This document shows positions 60,479 to 64,000 of a stretch of 64,000 nt of DNA, piece by piece. Under the pieces are notes generated by a model. The model was given only the letters and a program-made list of their open reading frames with translations. It ran no database searches and was not told the origin of the DNA. The translations under genes and the position numbers were made by a program. Positions within the stretch are counted from its first letter, which is position 1, and each line of letters opens with the position of its first letter. Location: positions 206,999-270,998 of the forward strand of contig NZ_JACGWS010000007.1 in NCBI RefSeq assembly GCF_014397005.1, read 5' to 3'. Source of the stretch: Kordia aestuariivivens (GTDB lineage: Bacteria; Bacteroidota; Bacteroidia; Flavobacteriales; Flavobacteriaceae).

Positions 60479-62143
60479 TTATTTTTTATGTTGGTCTTCA
60501 CGCACCTTTTTGATAAAATACGAAGGTTTTAATCCTGTTCTCTTTTGAAAGGCTCTGAAAAAACTTTCTGGATTGGAAAATCCTCCTTCTTCAGCAATCG
60601 CACGAATGGTATATTTTCGATAGATAGGATCGTGTTGAATCTGATCTACCAGATAGTCTATTCGTAAATCATTAATGTAGGTTGTGAAATTTTTATCCTT
60701 GTAGGTGTTGATGACCTTTGATAAATACTTAGAGTTCGTATTTATAATTTTTGCCACATCTTTTAGTGAGATTTGATTAGTGAGATAGTCTTTTTCTTGT
60801 TCGAATTTATCTAATTCTTGCAAAATTTCCTGTACAACATCTTCGTCTATATCTGCAACGACAGGTTGTTGTTTTATATCTTTGGATGTAATTTCTTCTT
60901 CAACAATTATATTTGACTGGTTTATAATTGCTTCATACCGTTTTTGGTATTGTTTTTTTAATCTATAATAATATAACAAGCCACCTAGTGCTAACATGAC
61001 GAGCAATAGACTCACCAAGATAATTTGTGTTCTTTGTCTTTTTAAATCGGCAATAAGTTCATCACTTTTTGCTGCGTATCTTGGAAAGTCGTATTTTTTT
61101 CCAATAGTGTTAGATAAATATTTATAATCTCTATTGACAACTTTACCTATTTTTACTATTTGCTGCGTGTAATACAACTGTGATTTGAGATCGTTTTTTT
61201 CTTCAACATCTTTAATTAAATACTCGTATGCTTCTAATAAAGGCGGGAATAAGCTTCCCGTTTTGTTAAAAGAACTATCTATACTTTTAAAATAATACAA
61301 TGCTTTTTCCTTTTTGCCTAGCGCATCATAACTTTTTGCTAGGTATAAATAAGAAATTACTTGATGGCGTTCTCTTAAGTGCTTCACTCCTTTTTCAATA
61401 CTATCTATGGAAACTTTATAATTTCCTTTTATGTTTAGATTAATACCTTCATTGACTACAAAATTATTATATAAACTACTATTGTTTTCCAACGCCAAGC
61501 GGATACCTTGTTTATTAATTGCTGTACATTCATCAACTTGTTTTGTCTGACAATAAATAGAAGACAGTTGAAATAGTATATTTATATAGCGCCCAATATT
61601 CATTTTTTCTTTGCTTTCTTCGTAAAGCTGGCATTCATTAAATAATTCTATAGCTTCTTCATATTTTCCTATTCTTCGGTTTAGATTTGCAATATTAAAT
61701 TTTATATGATGCTGATACTCAACGTTATTTTTTGACTTTGCTAAGGACTCAGCCGAAATGTAGTAGTTTAAAGCACTTGTGTAATCATTTTTATTAAACA
61801 AAAAGCTGCCTTTAAAAAAATAAGCTTTCATAGGAAACATGGAATCTCCTTTTATTTCTTTTGTATAAAAAATGGCACTGTCTATATATTGCAGCTTTTT
61901 TTCAAGGTCAGAATTTTTTACAGCTAACAAATAATACGCTCTTCCTAATAACTCATTCCGGTTACTTTTTTTTGCTTTTTTTAAATATTCTTGAATCTTT
62001 ACCAATACGGTTTCCAAATCCGCATCTTTTTTAAACACTTCCTTTTTTAAAGCGATCACTTCATCCAATAATGCATCTTTTTGTTGCCCGTATGAGGTTA
62101 TTCCAACAAAAAATAGACATACCGATAGTAAAAAAAGTTTCAT
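60479..62143 (-). CDS. Membrane-spanning TPR-AraC transcriptional regulator (locus C, second)
   Basis: A 554-residue paralogue of the gene at 57722-59413: signal peptide (LFLLSVCLFFVGITSYGQ), TPRs (about 35-320, YEEAIELFNECQLYEE), membrane helix (about 374-393, IILVSLLLVMLALGGLLYYY) and AraC domain (TNSKYLSKVINTYKDKNFTT ... RAIAEEGGFSNPESFFRAFQKRTG). Here the usual EEIGF of the second helix-turn-helix is EEGGF. A TATATTTG -7 box at 62164-62171, with the tandem dyads at 62220-62253 48-49 bp further up, points to control by itself or its paralogue. Confidence 0.86.
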   Translation of the reverse strand: MKLFLLSVCLFFVGITSYGQQKDALLDEVIALKKEVFKKDADLETVLVKIQEYLKKAKKSNRNELLGRAYYLLAVKNSDLEKKLQYIDSAIFYTKEIKGDSMFPMKAYFFKGSFLFNKNDYTSALNYYISAESLAKSKNNVEYQHHIKFNIANLNRRIGKYEEAIELFNECQLYEESKEKMNIGRYINILFQLSSIYCQTKQVDECTAINKQGIRLALENNSSLYNNFVVNEGINLNIKGNYKVSIDSIEKGVKHLRERHQVISYLYLAKSYDALGKKEKALYYFKSIDSSFNKTGSLFPPLLEAYEYLIKDVEEKNDLKSQLYYTQQIVKIGKVVNRDYKYLSNTIGKKYDFPRYAAKSDELIADLKRQRTQIILVSLLLVMLALGGLLYYYRLKKQYQKRYEAIINQSNIIVEEEITSKDIKQQPVVADIDEDVVQEILQELDKFEQEKDYLTNQISLKDVAKIINTNSKYLSKVINTYKDKNFTTYINDLRIDYLVDQIQHDPIYRKYTIRAIAEEGGFSNPESFFRAFQKRTGLKPSYFIKKVREDQHKK

Positions 62144-62163
62144 ATAGAGGATTGTATTTTCAA

Positions 62164-62171
62164 CAAATATA
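62164..62171 (-). promoter_or_regulatory. -7 box of the second locus C regulator
   Basis: TATATTTG on the minus strand, 21 bp from the ATG at 62143 and 49 bp from the operator pair. Confidence 0.6.
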
Positions 62172-62219
62172 CTTGAAAAGCAGCTTCAACTTGTACATTT
62201 TCATTACTAGCTTTCCCAT

Positions 62220-62253
62220 AATTCACGGAATTGAAGGTGCAATTCACGGAATT
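62220..62253. promoter_or_regulatory. Tandem candidate operators between divergent regulator and precursor genes
   Basis: Two identical copies of AATTCACGGAATT (reverse complement of AATTCCGTGAATT) at 62220-62232 and 62241-62253, 21 bp apart from start to start. They lie 77 bp from the regulator start and 96 bp from the start codon of precursor C4, so they may serve both. Confidence 0.68.
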
Positions 62254-62348
62254 GTATTTGCCTTCAGTTGACTGGCTTCAAATTTACTTGTTGTTTTGTT
62301 ACTGTGATACATTCACAAAAAATAAGTATAAATCAAAACTCAAACATC

Positions 62349-62504
62349 ATGAAAAAAACGAAAAGATCATTTAAAAAAATTAATCTCAAGAAATTTACCG
62401 TTGCTGACCTAAATGAACAACACACCATTATTGGTGGTGCTACCAATAGATGCACATCTCAAGGATGCGCTAATTACGAATGCAAACCAAGAGAAACCGT
62501 ATAA
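62349..62504 (+). CDS. GG-leader RiPP-like precursor peptide C4 (51 aa)
   Basis: Leader MKKTKRSFKKINLKKFTVAD then LNEQHTIIGG; core ATNRCTSQGCANYECKPRET plus Val, with three Cys. Leader keeps the INLKKFTV pattern. First gene of a series of six in one direction; upstream are the tandem dyads. A -7-like TTGTTTTG at 62291-62298 is a weak match. The ATG at 62349 is chosen for homology. Confidence 0.78.
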   Translation: MKKTKRSFKKINLKKFTVADLNEQHTIIGGATNRCTSQGCANYECKPRETV

Positions 62505-62544
62505 GTTTCTCATTTGTAAACATAAATATTTAAAACTCATTATT

Positions 62545-62724
62545 ATGAAAAAACAAAATGTAAAAAATTTAAAACTTAACAAAAATCAAGTATCATCTAT
62601 TGGAGAAGTTTTAGGTGGTAGACCACCATTATCATTTCGCCAAACAGAATGTACATGCAGTCCTTCGGAACTCACATATTGTCTTGCAGGTTGTACAGCG
62701 GTTAGTTATGACTCACCTTGTTAA
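62545..62724 (+). CDS. GG-leader RiPP-like precursor peptide C5 (59 aa)
   Basis: Leader MKKQNVKNLKLNKNQVSSI then GEVLGG; core RPPLSFRQTECTCSPSELTY followed by CLAGCTAVSYDSPC, with five Cys. Lies 40 bases after C4. The core starts with Arg after GG, as in A1, C7, C8 and C9. The start codon is fixed by the shared MKKQNVK leader; the frame upstream is inside C4. Confidence 0.82.
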   Translation: MKKQNVKNLKLNKNQVSSIGEVLGGRPPLSFRQTECTCSPSELTYCLAGCTAVSYDSPC

Positions 62725-62732
62725 TTACAGTA

Positions 62733-62760
62733 TAAAGTGAGCGCAAGTTCACTTTATTTT
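62733..62760 (+). terminator. Hairpin between precursors C5 and C6
   Basis: Stem AAAGTGAGC / GTTCACTTT with loop GCAA and an imperfect centre, then TATTTTACTT. It may be a weak terminator or a processing site that sets relative expression. Confidence 0.55.
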
Positions 62761-62787
62761 ACTTATTAATCTTAAAATCAAATAATT

Positions 62788-63075
62788 ATGAAAAAACAAA
62801 AGCTTAAATCATTAAAACTGAATAAAAAATCAATCTCAAATTTTAATTCTTCAACAGTTCATGGAGGAAGTGGAGCTTGTGGAATAGAATCTGTAAGAAT
62901 CTGTGAAGCACCTATTACAGATACGTGTTCAATAAACAACGTAGCGTGCAACACTGGCGGTACTACTGGCAGCGCTAGTCCTTCTGTTCATTGTTCTGAT
63001 GAGTGTTATACTCAAATACCGGCTGATTGTAATGTAGACACAGGAACTCCATCTATTTTTCCGAACGTTTGTTAA
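62788..63075 (+). CDS. GG-leader RiPP-like precursor peptide C6 (95 aa)
   Basis: Leader MKKQKLKSLKLNKKSISNF then NSSTVHGG; an unusually long core of about 68 residues with eight Cys (SGACGIESVRICEAPITDTC, SINNVACNTGG, VHCSDECYTQIPADCNVDTG, ending PNVC). The longest of the fourteen peptides; the Cys spacing suggests several rings. A second GG occurs in NTGGTTG. RiPP nature inferred. Confidence 0.8.
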   Translation: MKKQKLKSLKLNKKSISNFNSSTVHGGSGACGIESVRICEAPITDTCSINNVACNTGGTTGSASPSVHCSDECYTQIPADCNVDTGTPSIFPNVC

Positions 63076-63139
63076 TACTAAATAACAAAAATCCCTTTTG
63101 TTAGTACACTTAATTAATTAAATCTTAAAAATAAATCAC

Positions 63140-63292
63140 ATGAAAAAACAAAAAATCAAAGCTTTAAAGCTGAACAAAAAATCCATTTCTATCATTGATA
63201 CTAATGTCTCTGATATTAAAGGAGGAAGAACGTATGATTGTGGAGCAAGTTGGATTACAAGATGCAACGCTTCTCATTGTTATTGTGAATAA
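63140..63292 (+). CDS. GG-leader RiPP-like precursor peptide C7 (50 aa)
   Basis: Leader MKKQKIKALKLNKKSISII then DTNVSDIKGG; core RTYDCGASWITRCNASHCYC followed by Glu, with four Cys. Nearly the same as C8 in leader and in the pattern W.TRC..AS.CYC, so a recent duplicate. Too short for usual gene finders. It is 64 bases after C6. Confidence 0.85.
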   Translation: MKKQKIKALKLNKKSISIIDTNVSDIKGGRTYDCGASWITRCNASHCYCE

Positions 63293-63310
63293 TTCTAAAA
63301 GAAAACCATT

Positions 63311-63472
63311 ATGAAAAAACAAAAGCTTACATCATTAAAACTAAACAAGAAGTCTATTTCTATCATCGAAACAAATACAACTGAAGTAAAAGGCGGAAGA
63401 ACTGGTTCTCCATGTATTTTCCAAAGTTGGGCTACAAGATGTGCAAACGCTTCTGATTGTTATTGTCAATAA
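63311..63472 (+). CDS. GG-leader RiPP-like precursor peptide C8 (53 aa)
   Basis: Leader MKKQKLTSLKLNKKSISII then ETNTTEVKGG; core RTGSPCIFQSWATRCANASD then CYCQ, four Cys. A homologue of C7, differing mainly by an insert before the Trp. The gap to C7 is only 18 bases, so they are co-transcribed. Product class inferred. Confidence 0.85.
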   Translation: MKKQKLTSLKLNKKSISIIETNTTEVKGGRTGSPCIFQSWATRCANASDCYCQ

Positions 63473-63489
63473 TTTTAAAATTAAATAGT

Positions 63490-63696
63490 ATGAAAAAAAG
63501 AAATGTAAAAACCTTGCGATTAAATAAAAGCAACGTTTCAAAATTTAACAACATCCTAGGAGGACGAGCTCCAGGAGGCGGAGGTTCAGACCCAGTTGGA
63601 ATAACAGATGACTGTCCACCTTCATTACCACATACAGATTGTTATTGTGGATCTGATTTTAAAAATGGCTGTGGTTCCATCATTGGGCATTGTTAA
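63490..63696 (+). CDS. GG-leader RiPP-like precursor peptide C9 (68 aa)
   Basis: Leader MKKRNVKTLRLNKSNVSKF then NNILGG; core RAPGGGGSDPVGITDDCPPS followed by LPHTDCYCGSDFKNGCGSII and GHC. Five Cys, with Gly-rich start of the core. Last of the six, followed by a terminator at 63722. The start 63490 is set by the conserved leader. Confidence 0.83.
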   Translation: MKKRNVKTLRLNKSNVSKFNNILGGRAPGGGGSDPVGITDDCPPSLPHTDCYCGSDFKNGCGSIIGHC

Positions 63697-63721
63697 AAAA
63701 CAGAATGTATTTTAGTTTTAC

Positions 63722-63752
63722 GAAGCTGTCTGAGAAGATAGCTTCTTTTTTT
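63722..63752 (+). terminator. Terminator after the precursor array
   Basis: Stem GAAGCTGTCT / AGATAGCTTC (one mismatch), loop GAGA-like, then seven T. Its sequence resembles the insertion-sequence end at 63876. Confidence 0.75.
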
Positions 63753-63875
63753 AACTCAAGGGTTAAGCTTCAAAAAAATAGAGAAGAATTAAAGACTCTC
63801 TCTGTATGTATAGAAAACGGATGAAACAGCTTTGAATGTGTTGTTTCACTAAATACCAACCTATACATATATGAA

Positions 63876-64000
63876 GAGGCTGTCTGAAAAGGCAGTCTTT
63901 TTTTTTGCAATTTTTTGAAGTAATTCTTAACTTTAAGAATGAGCAGAAAAGTTATTTTTAAGACCTATTGTCAAGATCAGTTAAGTCTTTTACCTCCAAG
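63876..64000 (+). mobile_element. Left end of an IS1182-type insertion sequence (partial)
   Basis: GAGGCTGTCTGAAAAGGCAG at 63876 followed by a T-run resembles terminal inverted repeats of IS1182-type elements in Bacteroidota, and a transposase start follows at 63939. The other end is outside the window, so the boundary is a proposal. Confidence 0.6.
63939..64000 (+). CDS. IS1182-type transposase, N-terminal 20 residues (partial)
   Basis: The frame MSRKVIFKTYCQDQLSLLPP runs to the end of the window. The pattern F..Y.Q.Q..LLPPSL is the typical start of IS1182-family DDE transposases. The catalytic domain is outside the window. It begins 63 bases after the proposed IS end. Confidence 0.72.
   Translation, partial: MSRKVIFKTYCQDQLSLLPP

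Noticed and set aside
62268..62349. Longer form of precursor C4 with 27 additional residues
   Set aside because: The start would lie in the promoter region and remove the conserved MKK leader start.

Overview
The window is chromosome of an AT-rich marine Bacteroidota, most likely a Flavobacteriaceae member close to Kordia. The signs are a C-terminal type IX secretion (T9SS) sorting domain, a SusC/RagA-like TonB receptor, a DUF4270 lipoprotein, an OlsF-like acyltransferase, a short epsilon subunit of ATP synthase, TAnnTTTG-type -7 promoter boxes and the lack of Shine-Dalgarno sequences. The genus is an inference; no 16S or other marker is present.

Layout. 1-8.9 kb: tail of an alpha/beta hydrolase, a secreted repeat protein, an ATP-grasp protein, a 1204-residue T9SS cargo protein, recX, a JmjC-like cupin and bioB. 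9-22.4 kb: a biotin region on the minus strand (bioF, DUF2007 protein, bioD, bioA, a beta-ketoacyl synthase homologue, bioB). It is interrupted by a flotillin/NfeD pair and by two modules that each hold a membrane-spanning TPR-AraC regulator and small GG-leader peptides. 22.5-26.5 kb: a SanA/YdcF protein, a hydrolase and three tandem secreted paralogues of unknown function. 26.9-47.5 kb: mostly housekeeping genes (atpC-atpD, TonB receptor, glmS, DUF4270, a truncated GT5 protein, panC-panD-flippase, a pseudo-esterase, radA, aldo/keto reductase, exonuclease III, OlsF-like acyltransferase, aspartate kinase, GNAT). 47.6-57.3 kb: fbp, a four-gene signalling operon (coiled-coil protein, roadblock-like protein, Ras-like GTPase, hybrid histidine kinase), a TerB-like protein, mfd and a TlpA-like thioredoxin. 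57.3-63.7 kb: a third and larger regulator/peptide locus with two TPR-AraC genes and nine small precursor genes. From about 63.9 kb: the left end of an IS1182-type insertion sequence.

The most interesting content is the regulator/peptide system. Fourteen short genes, five of them found by reading below the usual ORF length cut-off, encode peptides with a lysine-rich leader, a double-glycine motif and mostly a Cys/Ser/Thr-rich core. They sit beside four regulators built as signal peptide, periplasmic TPRs, one membrane helix and a cytoplasmic AraC DNA-binding domain. In the third locus three precursor promoters share one geometry: a dyad AATTC-N3-GAATT starts exactly 86 bp from the start codon and a TAnnTTTG box exactly 31 bp from it. 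Two such dyads 21 bp apart lie upstream of one regulator. A different motif, TTTTTATAAAAA, plays the same positional role in the second locus. No modification enzyme or exporter is in the window, so the product class (lanthipeptide-like or radical-SAM RiPP) is an inference.

The window also carries clear duplication scars. A tandem duplication of bioB 5' end, small membrane gene and flotillin 3' end left decayed relics on both sides of the first regulator/peptide module. A 45-bp relic of a TPR-AraC 3' end marks a lost regulator in the third locus. No tRNA, rRNA or CRISPR array was seen.
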